64,000 nt of DNA from Hamiltosporidium tvaerminnensis (Eukaryota; Microsporidia; Dubosqiidae). The position numbers were made by a program, and so were the translations under genes. Below are positions 44,159 through 55,789 of this stretch, piece after piece (the stretch's first letter is position 1; each line of letters opens with the position of its first letter). Below the pieces are notes generated by a model. The model was not told the origin of the DNA. It searched no databases and saw only the letters and a program-made list of their open reading frames with translations. The stretch is taken from positions 744,001 through 808,000 of the forward strand of contig JAKIMF020000011.1 of assembly GCA_022605425.2 (NCBI GenBank), written 5' to 3'.

Positions 44159-46504
44159 ATGCCAATCTTCTATTTTAAAGGGCAGTTGCATTCATTATTT
44201 CTTTGCTTGAATATATATTTTCTACTGGTTTTTTGCCAGAATGTAATATTTTATTCGATTGAGAATGCAAATATTGACATAGATTATGTGGAAAACGGGA
44301 AGATTGATAGTTTCAAATTCGAAATAAAAAGTATGTATATATTGAACACATTTAAATCGGTATATCTTTTGCAAAACCAATATTTGAAATGTGTATACAT
44401 AAATAATTCTTACAAATATTATATTCCAAATATTGTAGAAATTCCTGGACATGAAAATATTATTCTGAACTTTTCAGCTCTTGATGATGAACAAGACAAT
44501 GTCCTAACAAGTAAAATTTTTATGGGTCAAATTTCATATAAATTTCTTCTTAGGTTTATAAAATATTCTACAGAAGAAGATGCCTTTATAAATGCTTTAT
44601 CTTTTATGGAATTCATTAATATTTTGACCGTTTTGGAAATTTTAGGATTTAAACGAACTAAGAACAATAATACATTTTTAAAACATTTGTTAGTAAGTAG
44701 TATTATGAGTAAAAATTTTGATTTTCATTTGTCAGATATGTTTCTAAAGTTACCAAACTCTGATTACGATAGATTTCAGTTGAACCTAGAATATTTATTC
44801 AGTGTATTTTTAAAATTTGTATTTATCGATAAAATCTCGAATTATACTTTTTTATATTTCAAAAACAATTCTTCCTCTAAAGACCCCCTAAAAAATTTGT
44901 CTTACCGAGGTTATATACGTTACAAAGAAAGGCTTGGGAACGATAATATTATTTTTCTTGAATCTCATATCTGTTCACACCTTGAAAAACTTCTAAAATA
45001 TTCATGGATTAAAAATAGTATTATTTTCTTTATCAGACACTGTAATGTTGATTTATATTTGATTGCAATGAAAATGGGAAAACTTAAGCCTATGATATCC
45101 AATTTTATCGATTTAATTAAACCTGATAGTCTCAAAAAACTTATTATAACCGATAATGTAATCAATAAACCTACTTTAAAAGTACTTATACACTACGGAT
45201 ATTTTCCTATTACCAAATTTGTAAAAATTATTTGCAATTTAGATATCGAAGAAATCCACTTGATCCTTAGACACAGTCAAAACATAAAAAGATTAATAAT
45301 AGAGAGTAAAGAAGCATGCTATAATATTTTTTTTGAACTTAAAAAACACGCAATTATTCACAAAAATTTAAATATAAAATACAAATGTAATATTCTTATA
45401 ATGCAATGCCAAATGAATGATATCTTTCAAAATCTGCCTGAAAATTTATCTTTTTATATAAGAAAATTTCATATTTCCTTTACACATTGTGAATTTTGCA
45501 TGATGAAATCATTAACTTTTTTTAGAAAAGTTTTGATTAAATACAACACAAAAAAGAAATTAAAAAAATATAAAAATCAATTTTACAACTGCATTAACAC
45601 AAAAGAAGTTTATATTTCTACTAAACAGAATAAACCAGAAAAAATACATCGAAAAATTTTCAAATATATTTTTCGGATGGAAAAATTAGAAAGCATTCTG
45701 TTATAAAATATTATAATCCCTGAAATATTGATATGGCATATTTTAGAATCCAAGAATTTGATTTCTATAAAATTATACAATTCTTGTATTCCTACTCATT
45801 TTTCTCATGATTATAGCATTCTTAATTATATTCTTCGAAGTATAACGATAAAAGAATCAAAATACACTTTGAATGATAATTTTTTTAAATTTTTATTATT
45901 GTTTAGAAATCTTACATTTTTAAAATTATATATTAAAGATATTGATTCAGATTTTGAAATGAGGAACAAACATTGTACTTCTAGAATAATAAATACACCA
46001 AATGATAATTTAATCGTTAAATTAGAATATTTGAAAGTTAATATTAAGGAAGAGACTATTATAGATTGGTCAATATTATTTGCCTTTTCGAATTTCTTTG
46101 ATATTTCGAATTTAAATATACTCATTTTACAAATGCCTGAACTTAATGAGAAGGATGCGTTTATTATTTCTAATTTAAGGAGTTTAAAAGAAATCTGTTT
46201 GAGTATTTATAGACAAAAAACTGAAATTATGTTAAAGAGATTAACTAAAATTTTAGAAAATAAATTTATAAAGCGTATTAGGCTTGATATTTGTAATTTA
46301 AACAACTATATGTTTGAATATATCTATAAATTTAAGAATTTTGACATGGTTTTCATTCATTTTCAATATTTTGAAGCATACGATTTAAATTCTCTTCATA
46401 GAATTAGATGTAACTATCCTAATAGTGTCATTTTTCTCTACGAATACAACCGTCTTGTTTCCTCTGAAGTTAAATGCTTTTTAAAAGAACATAATATTGG
46501 ATAA
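44159..46504 (+). pseudogene. LRR-like secreted protein gene with one in-frame stop
   Basis: The frame from the ATG at 44159 runs 515 codons to a TAA at 45704-45706. It then continues in the same frame, without any frameshift, for another 265 codons to a stop at 46502-46504. The joined product would be about 780 residues. The N-terminus has a hydrophobic segment (about 10-26: HSLFLCLNIYFLLVFCQ) that looks like a signal peptide. The rest is rich in Leu, Ile, Asn and Lys, with irregular LRR-like strands on both sides of the stop (for example MEKLESILL and LISIKLYNSC). It resembles the 13013-15568 protein in style. A recent nonsense mutation, allelic variation, readthrough or a sequence error could each explain the stop. 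Confidence 0.75.
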
Positions 46505-47924
46505 TTTCGAATCTTTTAAATGATTTAGGATTTAGAAATATGGTTTGTGGTTCTCATACTACTTAAAAAATTTTTAAAATAAAAACTTGTATTTAGAATA
46601 ATATTGCTATCTAAATTGTTTTTTCTAAATATTTTGATATTTGAATTTATTTTTATTTGACAATTTTAAATTCATGACTATTATTACAATTCTCTAAAAA
46701 AAGAAATACTTTTGAATATAAAAACACTTCTAAGATTCAATTATTTCTTATTCACAAATAAAAGTCATATACTTGTAGTTTCGTAGATAAAAAAAATGGA
46801 CAAATAAAATTTTATGCTTAAAAAAACCAATTGAACACTAAAATATAAAACTTGGATGTTGTTCGCTTGTATTAATTCTGATATAAAAAAATCTTTTTCA
46901 AATATAAAGGAAATAAAAGTTAGAGTTGGTTTACTTTGTATAATTTCCTCCTAATTTTACATTTTATAAGCTCTAACTACCAAATATGGCTTATTATGCA
47001 ATAAACCAAATATTTCTATTCAAATGTATTATCTCAAGGTATGATTGAGATGAATATGATCTTTATTTTAAGAATTTCTGATTTAACTACTTAAATATAA
47101 TGCATTATATCGATATTTGTATCGAAAACAAAGATTGAATGACCGGGGTAACGGTTTTGCGATTTAAAGACTATAATAATTACCCAAAATCCAATATTTG
47201 ATAACTTTTATTTTTTATTATCCGGTAATTTGATTCAGAATACACATATATTTTTATTTTAAGACTTAATTTGTTAATAGATAGTATAATTGTATAATAT
47301 TGTTTTAATTCTACGATTTACATTTTCTTTTTAAATTATGCTTCATTTTATAAACCTAACTGATTGCATCTTACTCTGAAAACAAAATTTTTCATTGATA
47401 AAATATAAGACATAATTTTTATACTTTTTTTTTTGATTTTATTCATTTAAGAATTTTATTTTTGATAATTTCGTTATAAATCATTAAACTTTTTATCATT
47501 TTTATAGTATTTAATTTATTTTAGAATATCTTATCTTATCTTCATTTAATATGAGCTAAAGACAAGTTTTTTCTTTGTTATTTGGTTTAACGAAATAAAA
47601 AATACAATAAGAAAATATTGAAAACTTTGTAAGAATCTGCACAAATATTAGATGGAATCAACATGCCAAATTTGATATTATGGATAGCACTTTAGACATA
47701 TTTACAGTGAATTTAGAATTGTAAAAATCATTTTACTTTTATAGTTAAAAAAAATTCACGAATAAATTATAATTTTTCTTTTTTCAGTTTTTACGCGGTC
47801 TTCTGATATTTTTTTTGATTAATATAGATCTGAGTCTAAAAATCTTTTCTTATAATATAAGTTAGATTTCAAGCAAAAATGTGTGCTCTTTCTCATTTCG
47901 ATCTATAAATCAATTCTGAAGTGT

Positions 47925-47998
47925 TTTTATAAAATGTTCTTGTATTTTTATAAAATGATCTCATATTTATATAAAATGATCTCATATTTATATAAAAA
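47925..47998. repeat. Short tandem repeat, about 22-bp unit
   Basis: TATAAAATGATCTCATATTT recurs about three times, with degraded flanking units. Confidence 0.6.
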
Positions 47999-48649
47999 AC
48001 TAAAATATATATTTAGAAACCGATTTCCAAAAGAAAAAAATCTTATACTGTATAAATAATAGATATCGTAGTCTGGATAAATATATTTTGAACTTTTCTA
48101 AATTAAGATTCTCCTATAGCTTTCATATACATCCAAATTCAAAAAACTATAAATATATTTAATTATATGTTATAATATACTATATAAGCATTGATTTAAT
48201 AACATACCTTAAGTGATCTATTTTACAATTGTAAATTCTAAATAAATTTATTTTTAATTTATTTCTATAAATAAGTCTTCTAAACCACAATAGTAGTTTA
48301 TTCAACATATACTTCATTTAAAATTATAATAGTTCGAATAACGTTTATTTCTGTGAATTACTGTTCTTATATCAAATTTTCAGCTATAATTTTACTTTTC
48401 TGAATAAAGAACCATATATCATTTCCGTAAAAAGTTTTTAAACACGAGAATTTATTTTATTTGGTTACATGCCAATTGTTTTTCTTTAGAATTAAATTTA
48501 TATTTAAATAGCTTTTATGTTAATATAAACTATAATTTTCAGTGTCTTTAATGTATAATAATACCTCTGTATATTTCAATTTATTAAGAATATAAACTGT
48601 ATTTAAACCTAGGCTTATTTATATGTATCAATCTATAAAATGATAAGTT

Positions 48650-48830
48650 ATTACTTTGTAGTATTTCTTAGATTAAAATTTACTGCTATTTTTTTTCTTC
48701 GTAGTATTTCTTAGATTAAAATTTACTGCAATTTTTATTACTTCGTAGTATTTCTTACATTAAAATTTACTGCTATTTTTATTACTTCGTAGTATTTCTT
48801 ACATTAAAATTTACTGCTATTTTTTTACTC
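48650..48830. repeat. Tandem repeat, about 50-bp unit, four copies
   Basis: Each unit contains GTAGTATTTCTTAGATTAAA (or ACATTAAA) followed by ATTTACTGCTATTTTT. The four units are nearly identical, and no gene overlaps them. Confidence 0.8.
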
Positions 48831-50280
48831 GTATTTTAAGCTTTTTCAATTTTGATATTTCTATATTATCTTGATACTGTAAAAACTTGTAGTTTTCAAT
48901 TACAGAACATTTGAAACAAATTTAATGCTTCGAAATTATTTTTATTTAATTCGAGAACCTAATAGGATAATAAAAATTTTAAATTATTGTAGTTTAACCT
49001 GTTAAATGCGCAACTAAATTTGAAGTTTCTTGACAAATGACTAAAAACTTCCATCAATAACGAATGAACATGTCAAGCTCGGGGTAATTAAAATTTGTAT
49101 CAGCGTTTATACTCGTCAAATGCAGATAAAGAGTTAAAATGTAAACAATTTGAATATTTAAATGAGATAAAGTCAATAATGCTTCACCATGTGCGTTTGA
49201 GAATCGATATTTCTATCTCATTTTATATTTTTTTTATCGAAAATAGGTACAAAGTATTTATATACTCGACAAAAAAAATAATATTTTAGAATTATTTTAT
49301 AATAAAATTATCTTTTTTGATCTTTAAAAGCAAAATATACTTGAACTTAATTTAGCATATAGTTTAAAATTTTATTATTATTTTTTTTGTTTTTGAACTA
49401 AAAAACAATTATTATATTAAGTTCTCGTCTTCGATTTATATAGAAAAATATTCATTGACATGTTTTTATTTATTTTTGTCTTTTTTTCATATAATTTTTG
49501 TATACAAAGTTTAGAAAAGTTATTTTATGTTTACTTGCATTTTTCTTGATAATTCTTATTGTGATCATTGGTTCTGGTACTGCAGTAAAAAGAATCTTTT
49601 GAACATTAAGTTTCTAAAAGATCCAATTATAAACTATTTACGAGTCATCTTGTAAAATTTACTTAAAGACGTATTTTTCTAACATAACCGAAGGAAAAAT
49701 ATACTTGATCTATTCTTTTTAAACGTAAAAAACATTTAATAGTCAAAATATTTGATATTTGCAATTAAATTTATAAAAAATCTTCAAATACTAGTAAACT
49801 TAAAGATTTAAACTCCTAAATAAGTCAGTGATAGTTATACATTTATAACGATAAACTATAAAATATGAATATGTCAATATAAAAGATATATGAATCATCT
49901 CATGAGAAGATTGATTTGTTGGGTATGCTAAAAGTAGCAAAAAAACCTAATATTAATATGATATTAAGTATTTTCTTAAGATTTTAATTTCCAATGGCCC
50001 ACAAAATCATAGCACGATGAAAAGGCAAAAAAATATGCTTTTATAATTTGATTTCCATAAATTTTAAAAATGACAAATTTCTACGTATATTTTACCAGAC
50101 TCTTCGCCGAACCTAATTTCGGAAATTTTTTATAGATTTAAAAAAACCATATAATCTTTAAGAATATCCCCTGGAAATAAAAGAATTTTATGTATGAGGA
50201 ATATCCGGAATATATTTCGATTAAATATACGTTTCTTTTTACATTTATTTATTGGACGGAAGAATATAACCCAACAAAAA

Positions 50281-50540
50281 AGAATCTGTTGGGCAATGAG
50301 CATGTGAAATCAACCGCAAAGGATTGCATGGGTTTTTATTAGGTAGGAACATAAAATTTCTGGTTGCTCCATAAGAATTTTATGAAGAAAAAGATGTCTA
50401 CAAAGTGATAATAAAATTTCTATAAACTTAATTTGTGTCTTTTATGTAAGTAAATTCAAAACCATGGATGGTCATGTAGGTAATTGCTATGTAAAAGCCT
50501 GGAAACATTGTCTAAATCACTCGGGTTAGAAAAATATGCG
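50281..50540 (+). repeat. Dispersed repeat family, copy D (partial)
   Basis: TTGGGCAATGAGCATGTGAA at the start, and GTAGGTAATTGCTATGTAAA with CACTCGGGTTAGAA at the end, align with 16925-17170 of copy A. The middle has diverged strongly and the 3' half of the family is missing. Confidence 0.65.
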
Positions 50541-50559
50541 CTTGCGAAGTCCAAAATAA

Positions 50560-50790
50560 CATACTTACATACTTTTTCCAGTTCTCTTCCACCTTTCAGT
50601 TTCGAGGATGAACAAATACAAGTTTTCATTTGTTTCTTTTAATCTGTTGTAATTCGGGATTATAGGAGATCGGCTTATAGATCCAGTGTGGTTTATATCC
50701 TACTAAAATGTCAAAAATTATTTTCACACCAATTCTACATACTCATTGCTAGGTATATAGTTTTCAATGTGGTCATCTTCCTTCTTCTCG
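50560..50790 (-). repeat. Dispersed repeat family, copy E (partial, inverted)
   Basis: The reverse complement begins GATGACCACATTGAAAACT, then AGCAATGAGTATGTAGAA, matching the start of copies C and F. It ends in the TTTGTTCATCCTCG block shared with F and G. It lies head-to-head with copy D. Confidence 0.6.
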
Positions 50791-51752
50791 AAATGCATCA
50801 ATACCATGAAATAATATAAAATGTACCATTTCTCATAAAGTGTAATATTCATTGAATTAAACTTAATCAGTAAGAATTATAGATTTTATTGAGTAAGCAG
50901 AATATATTCTTACGTTCCTTTGTTGATAAAAAAATGATTTCAGATTTTCTTTGTACGTACAAGCTTAAATCCATTTTTTAGTTTCATAATATAGAAATTC
51001 CTATGTATTCAATATTTAAAAAATTAATTTAAATAAATTGTTGAAGATATTTATATTTTTGCCAAATAGTTCTACATATTTAAATATAAATTTAGATTAT
51101 ATATCTTCTACGATCAAAATATATTATCCGATTAAGATATAATAATTATCTTTATTTTGATCTCTCAAATCTTCATCATTTAGAAAACAAATATAATCTT
51201 TAATTAAAGTTTAGGTTTGTAAATTATTCCAAACTAAAATTTTTCTTCCTAAAAAATATAAAGGCTAAAGTTTATAATTCATATCAAGGGAATTATTAGA
51301 TTTATGCACAAAAGGATTTTTTTGAATAAATTAACCACCATTTCAATGATGGTTTGTATATTAAATCCTATATAAATAGAAAATCAGGAAAAATAGTCTA
51401 AGAAGGAAATTTCATATTTTACTTCAAATTTCCATTTTATTGTCTAAAAGACATGAACTTTATAAAAGCTTTTATAAAAAGAGTACTGTATGTGTTAAAA
51501 TTCAATATTTGTATTTCGTAGAAACTTAGCATTGTTTAATTGGTTTGAAAAACTTTATGTATAAATTCTTCCGACCAGGGTCATCAAAAAACGACTTTTA
51601 AATATTTTAATTATAAATCTTCTTTAGATTTCTTTATAAATTCATCCTCGTCAGATTCATATAAAAAAAAGAAATATTTTAATTATAAATCTTATTTTCT
51701 ACTTCAGTTATTTTGTTTTTATATAAAATGTGGAAAAATTGAAGGGTCCGAA

Positions 51753-51923
51753 ATGAAAATAAAAACCCAGGGATTTAAGAATGCATACGAAGCTCTTTTG
51801 TTGAAGATAGATGAATTAATTCAAAAAAAAGACTCACAATTAGCAGAAATGATTGAAAGAATTGAATTTGAAGTCGTAAAGATTGTAGAACGTGTTGAAA
51901 ACGAAGAAGCTTTTATAGATTAA
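51753..51923 (+). CDS. Small acidic helical protein (56 aa)
   Basis: An ATG-initiated frame with a GGG four bases before the triplet preceding the ATG (GGGTCCGAAATG), consistent with the GGG variant of the microsporidian start motif. The protein is rich in Glu, Lys, Ile and Val, with heptad-like spacing (for example LAEMIERIEFEVVKIVERVE). It is probably a single long helix or coiled coil. I recognise no family. Its non-random composition, compared with the surrounding Phe/Tyr/Asn-rich chance frames, is the main support. Confidence 0.5.
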   Translation: MKIKTQGFKNAYEALLLKIDELIQKKDSQLAEMIERIEFEVVKIVERVENEEAFID

Positions 51924-51977
51924 AAAAATTATAATTTCTTTGTATTCGTTATTTTTTTATTTCCAGAATAAAAAAAA

Positions 51978-52215
51978 TATTATTTCTCAATATATTTGTA
52001 TTTTTACCTATAAGAATATATATCAGTGTTTCTCATTATATCTTCAAAAGAATTACACTTCAATATTATTTCTCAATATATCTGTATTTTAACATATAAG
52101 AATATATATCAGTATTATTATTATATCTTCAAAAGAATTACACTTCAATATTATTTCTCAATATATCTGTATTTTAACATATAAGAATAAATATCAGTGT
52201 TTCTCATTCTATCTT
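51978..52215. repeat. Tandem repeat, 85-86-bp unit, about 2.7 copies
   Basis: TATTATTTCTCAATATAT starts units at 51978, 52064 and 52149. Each also holds ATAAGAATATATATCAG and, in the complete units, CTTCAAAAGAATTACACTTC. Confidence 0.8.
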
Positions 52216-52610
52216 AAAAATAAATCTTTCTTGTAATTTAGTTGTAATTCACATTTTTTTTAAAAAATATTCAAATCTCGTAATGAAATAAAATACCACT
52301 CTTACTTAATAAGAATTATTTTATAAATTTTAAAACATATAACAAATTGAATTTCATTCCTTAAGTACATTTATATTATAAAGTCCCGGTTTTCATTTAT
52401 TTTATAAATTATTGTTTTAACTTTAATTTTATTATTGGTTCTTCAAATTACAAATCACAACTTTATAACTTAAATTTTAAATTTCATAAAAAAATATACA
52501 ATTTTAAACAAAACTTACCACATTACAAATTATTTTTAGAAAATAGAATTTCAAAGTAAATATTAAAAGGCTGAAAGATTAAAAGATTCAGAAGGATACT
52601 TTTCTATATT

Positions 52611-52826
52611 TTCACAAACAAATCTATAAAATTAAAATTTATTTAAATTTTTATAATAATCTATGAATATTCACATCAATTCTAAATTTTTCACAAACAA
52701 ATCTATAAAATTAAAAGTTATTTAAATTTTTATAATAATCTATGAATATTCACATCAATTCTACATTTTTCACAAACAAATCTATAAAATTAAAATTTAT
52801 TTAAATTTTTATAATAATCTATGAGT
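52611..52826. repeat. Tandem repeat, 79-bp unit, about 2.7 copies
   Basis: TTCACAAACAAATCTATAAA starts units at 52611, 52690 and 52769. The units differ at only a few positions. Confidence 0.85.
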
Positions 52827-52919
52827 AATCATTATACTTGATATCTTATCTAAAGCTAATATTATATTCCTGAAACCTAAATTAAAGTTTTTTAAATTTG
52901 TTTTTCAAAGTGCAGAATA

Positions 52920-53095
52920 GTAAAACAAGTAATAAATTCTTGTTTTATACTAGATTTAAAGACATAACACGTATATAATATAATATATAACTCGAATAAA
53001 TAAATAAAAGTTATATATTAGATTTAACGACAAGACATCTTTATAAATCAAATATATCACTCGAATACATAAATAAATAAAAGTATTTTTATTTC
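52920..53095. repeat. Imperfect repeat, about 85-bp unit, two copies
   Basis: ATACTAGATTTAAAGACATA and ATATTAGATTTAACGACAAG start two related units. Each ends in CTCGAATA-ATAAATAAA. A minus-strand frame at 52956-53192 overlaps them and is probably chance. Confidence 0.55.
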
Positions 53096-53325
53096 TTGTT
53101 AAAATATCGTTGTCTAAAAAATATATATTTTTACTTTTAATTCCTATAATTATTAAAGATAAGACAAATCTCAAATAAATAAAATAAATCAAAGATTTAA
53201 ATATTTATTTAAAAAATTTACGAAGTATTACTTGTATATTTAATTGTGTAACCATAATAAAACATCATCCAGTACATAAAATGCAAAAAACCATTAAACA
53301 TTGATAATATTTCATACATATTTAT

Positions 53326-53640
53326 TCAAATTCCCAAGAAATTTATAATTTCGATTTCATTATTCAAAATTATAGAGAAAATATAGGCTTGAAATAGCAA
53401 TAAATTGAAAAGAATTTGCGCATATTCTGGCATAGCATATTTTATACTGTGAAATGACATTATGATGGAAATTAATACTAAAATAATGTTTGCACATATC
53501 ATGAATACCTTAAATATTGTTTCGATATTTTTGTTTTCAAATCTAACAGATTTCTCTGTTTTACTTCTACTGTCTCTTCTATCTGGAAAATTAGATCTGA
53601 TCGGATTTGAATTATGATTGCTTGTTGCTATTTCCTCCAT
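53326..53640 (-). CDS. Small two-span membrane protein candidate
   Basis: The frame has two possible starts, ATG at 53652 and ATG at 53640. A GGG lies 2 nt before the second, which therefore fits the start motif better (104 aa). The N-terminal 40 residues are polar and Arg/Ser-rich (SNFPDRRDSRSKTEKS). Two hydrophobic segments follow (about 47-65 and 75-93). No family is recognised. The contrast between a charged N-terminus and membrane segments argues against chance, but it remains hypothetical. Confidence 0.45.
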   Translation of the reverse strand: MEEIATSNHNSNPIRSNFPDRRDSRSKTEKSVRFENKNIETIFKVFMICANIILVLISIIMSFHSIKYAMPEYAQILFNLLLFQAYIFSIILNNEIEIINFLGI

Positions 53641-53652
53641 TTCCCAATTCAT

Positions 53653-54251
53653 TTATAATTTTAAAAAGTATATATTTATGTAGTAAATCATAGTTCTGGT
53701 TCAAATTCTATTCCAGTCACAGAATCAAAGAATAATTGAAAGTCTGTTATAAATTAAATTTTATTAAATTAAACTATTTTGGGAAATTTCTTAGTTTTTA
53801 ATATTTTTTTAAATCAGGAATTGATTGTTTGATTCTGATTTCATATATATTCTAAAATATTTAATATTTTTAACTAAAAAAAATTAATTCTTAATAAAAT
53901 TGTGATATTACACTTGTTCAGGATATATTCTTAAAATATCTTAAAAGGAAATAAAAAAAATAACCAGCAATCTTTATATTGTAATTTCTATTCAAAAATT
54001 TCTTTTTGATGTTCTATTATAAAAATTGATTGGATAACTCTAAATCTAAAATTTTTATATTTTGTTTATTTAAATATCTTATCTAATATAAGTAATAATT
54101 ATACGAAATTTCTCTAACGTTAATCAAAAACACTTGATAAAGAAAACATTTATTGCCTTTGCAAGCATAGATATATAATTTATTAGTCAAGATTATGAAT
54201 ATTTAAAAAATTATATTTTGTTAAATAAATTTAAAATTCGATAAACTTTTC
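53653..54251. other. AT-rich spacer
   Basis: No gene or element seen. Confidence 0.4.
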
Positions 54252-54485
54252 ATTTTTTATTTTTTTTTGGCACTACAGCCCCGCACAAGCCTTGGTTGCC
54301 CTCAGTAATACCATCTACCTATCTTTTTCCAGTGAGTTTGTTTACTATTTCAGGTTTCGTAAAAAGTTGTTTTAAAAGGTGGGTTTTTGGCGTTACGCCT
54401 AACTCCAACTTAGAGAACCAGAACTTTTAGTCGCCTCTTACAATAAACAGAAAATACAAAAGTTAATTCTGCTCCTAGCATTTTG
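54252..54485 (-). mobile_element. Poly(A)-tailed retroposon-like module
   Basis: A block clearly GC-richer than its surroundings. On the minus strand it reads TAAGAGGCGACTAAAAG, then GGCGTAACGCC (a perfect short palindrome) and ends in GGGGCTGTAGTGCC followed by an A-rich tail. This order resembles 3' ends of eukaryotic SINE or non-LTR elements that I recall from arthropods, but I cannot confirm the family. No coding sequence is present. Confidence 0.5.
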
Positions 54486-54574
54486 GAGAAGCAAACTTTT
54501 TATAGCAAAAATATTTTTTTTGTAATTAGTTTATTTTACTGAATTATATAAATTAAGATAAAAATGTTGATTTG

Positions 54575-54690
54575 AAATACATTCTCACTTATTTCATTTC
54601 TTCTTTACTCTTGAATGTGAGAATGAACAAATGAAAGTTTTTCATTTGTTTGATCTAATCTGTTGCAACCGGGATTACAGTTTATTTTAA
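54575..54690 (-). repeat. Dispersed repeat family, copy G (fragment)
   Basis: AACAAATGAAAG, then TTTCATTTGTTT, TCTAATCTGTTG and GGGATTACAG align with 50600-50665 of copy E. AACAAATGAAA and TTTCATTTGTT form a perfect 11-bp hairpin with a 3-nt loop (54626-54650). Confidence 0.6.
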
Positions 54691-55314
54691 GAGATCAAAT
54701 TAAATTGTAAAACAAAATAACCGTAAATTTTTTTAGCATTTTTACAGTTTTTTTTTTTTCATAATAAGAAATACTTTAGATTTATCTCAACAAATAATTT
54801 TACATTATTTATGAATATTTATTAAGAATAGTTTTGCAAAATAAAAGCTTGTTGATATTGTCTTGAGTTGCGGGTTTTCATTCTGGATATTAGGTTTTTA
54901 TTTTATTTACGGTGATTTATAATGTTTTCATAATTTATTAACAAATATTCTATATGTTATTTCCTACTTTAATTCTAAGAAATTAAACTTGTTGCAATAA
55001 ATTTCTTTGAATTTTTTTATCAAAAAAGAGTTCTGTTTGCTTATGAGACATTAACTCATAAGAAACGAAAAATTTATAAAAATACCTTAGTACAAAACAT
55101 GTGTAAATTTTGTATTAAATAATATTTTGATGGCTTATAAAAAGTTTTGAATAAAGCTTAATCAATATAACTTCTGCCTCTGTCTAAAATAGATTGTTTC
55201 TTTCAATTTCAACCAATTTGAAATAAAAAAAATAGAGTTTTAAATTACGAGAACATTTTATTTACAAAAGCATCACTTTCAACTACAAGTAAGTACCACC
55301 TGATTCTAAAAAGC
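54691..55314. other. AT-rich spacer
   Basis: No gene or element seen. Confidence 0.4.
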
Positions 55315-55789
55315 CTAAGAAGATTTCAAGTAACTCAAAGATGAATAGTATATTATAGGCCTTCCTTTATATTTATCTGGCAATTCAAATCCAAATATTT
55401 CGGTCGGCTCGACTTCGTAATATTGCAAATTTTTATTACTACACTCTTTTCGCATAACACAATCGCACTTAAAATCATATTCTAAGCACATACCATAACT
55501 CATAATCTTAAATTTATGTGCAGGAATATATCTTATATTGAAAAGTTGGGAATAACTTCCTGATTCTGGAAATGTGGCAATATAATTTCCATTTTCTGGT
55601 ATATCAAACACCTTTTCGGAACCGGCCAGATGAATTTAAACCGTATTGTTCTAGAAAAATAGGCCGAGCATTATTTTTTTTACAAAGAGTTAACAGAATT
55701 CCATTTTCAACACATAAATATAAGTCATGGCCAAATATTTTGACTAAATGTAAAGAACAACTTACATTTAGAATAAATAATAATATCAT
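55315..55789 (-). pseudogene. Secreted lectin-like paralogue, frameshifted
   Basis: An N-terminal frame from the ATG at 55789 (signal-peptide-like MILLFILNVSC) stops after 61 codons. A second frame, overlapping it by a few bases, continues to 55315. The two are offset by one base near 55620-55627 (GGCCGG). Together they align with the intact protein at 57351-57935: SQLFNIRY with NQIFEIKL, YGMCLEYD with QGMCMQYD, and VEPTEIF with IDPHETF. The expected product is about 160 residues with a beta-trefoil (ricin-B-type) look. Either the gene is inactivated by one indel or the sequence has an error. Confidence 0.75.

Larger units (their letters stand above)
46505..51752. other. Long AT-rich spacer with small repeats
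   Basis: About 5.2 kb without a supportable gene. It contains short tandem repeats near 47.9 and 48.7 kb and repeat-family copies at 50.3-50.8 kb. A 64-residue frame at 49095 starts with TTG and is not called. Confidence 0.5.

Noticed and set aside
45732-45800. Independent start for the second half of the interrupted LRR gene, suggested by a CCC at 45718-45720
   Set aside because: The ATG just downstream opens a different frame that soon stops. The LRR frame continues across the TAA without its own ATG nearby.
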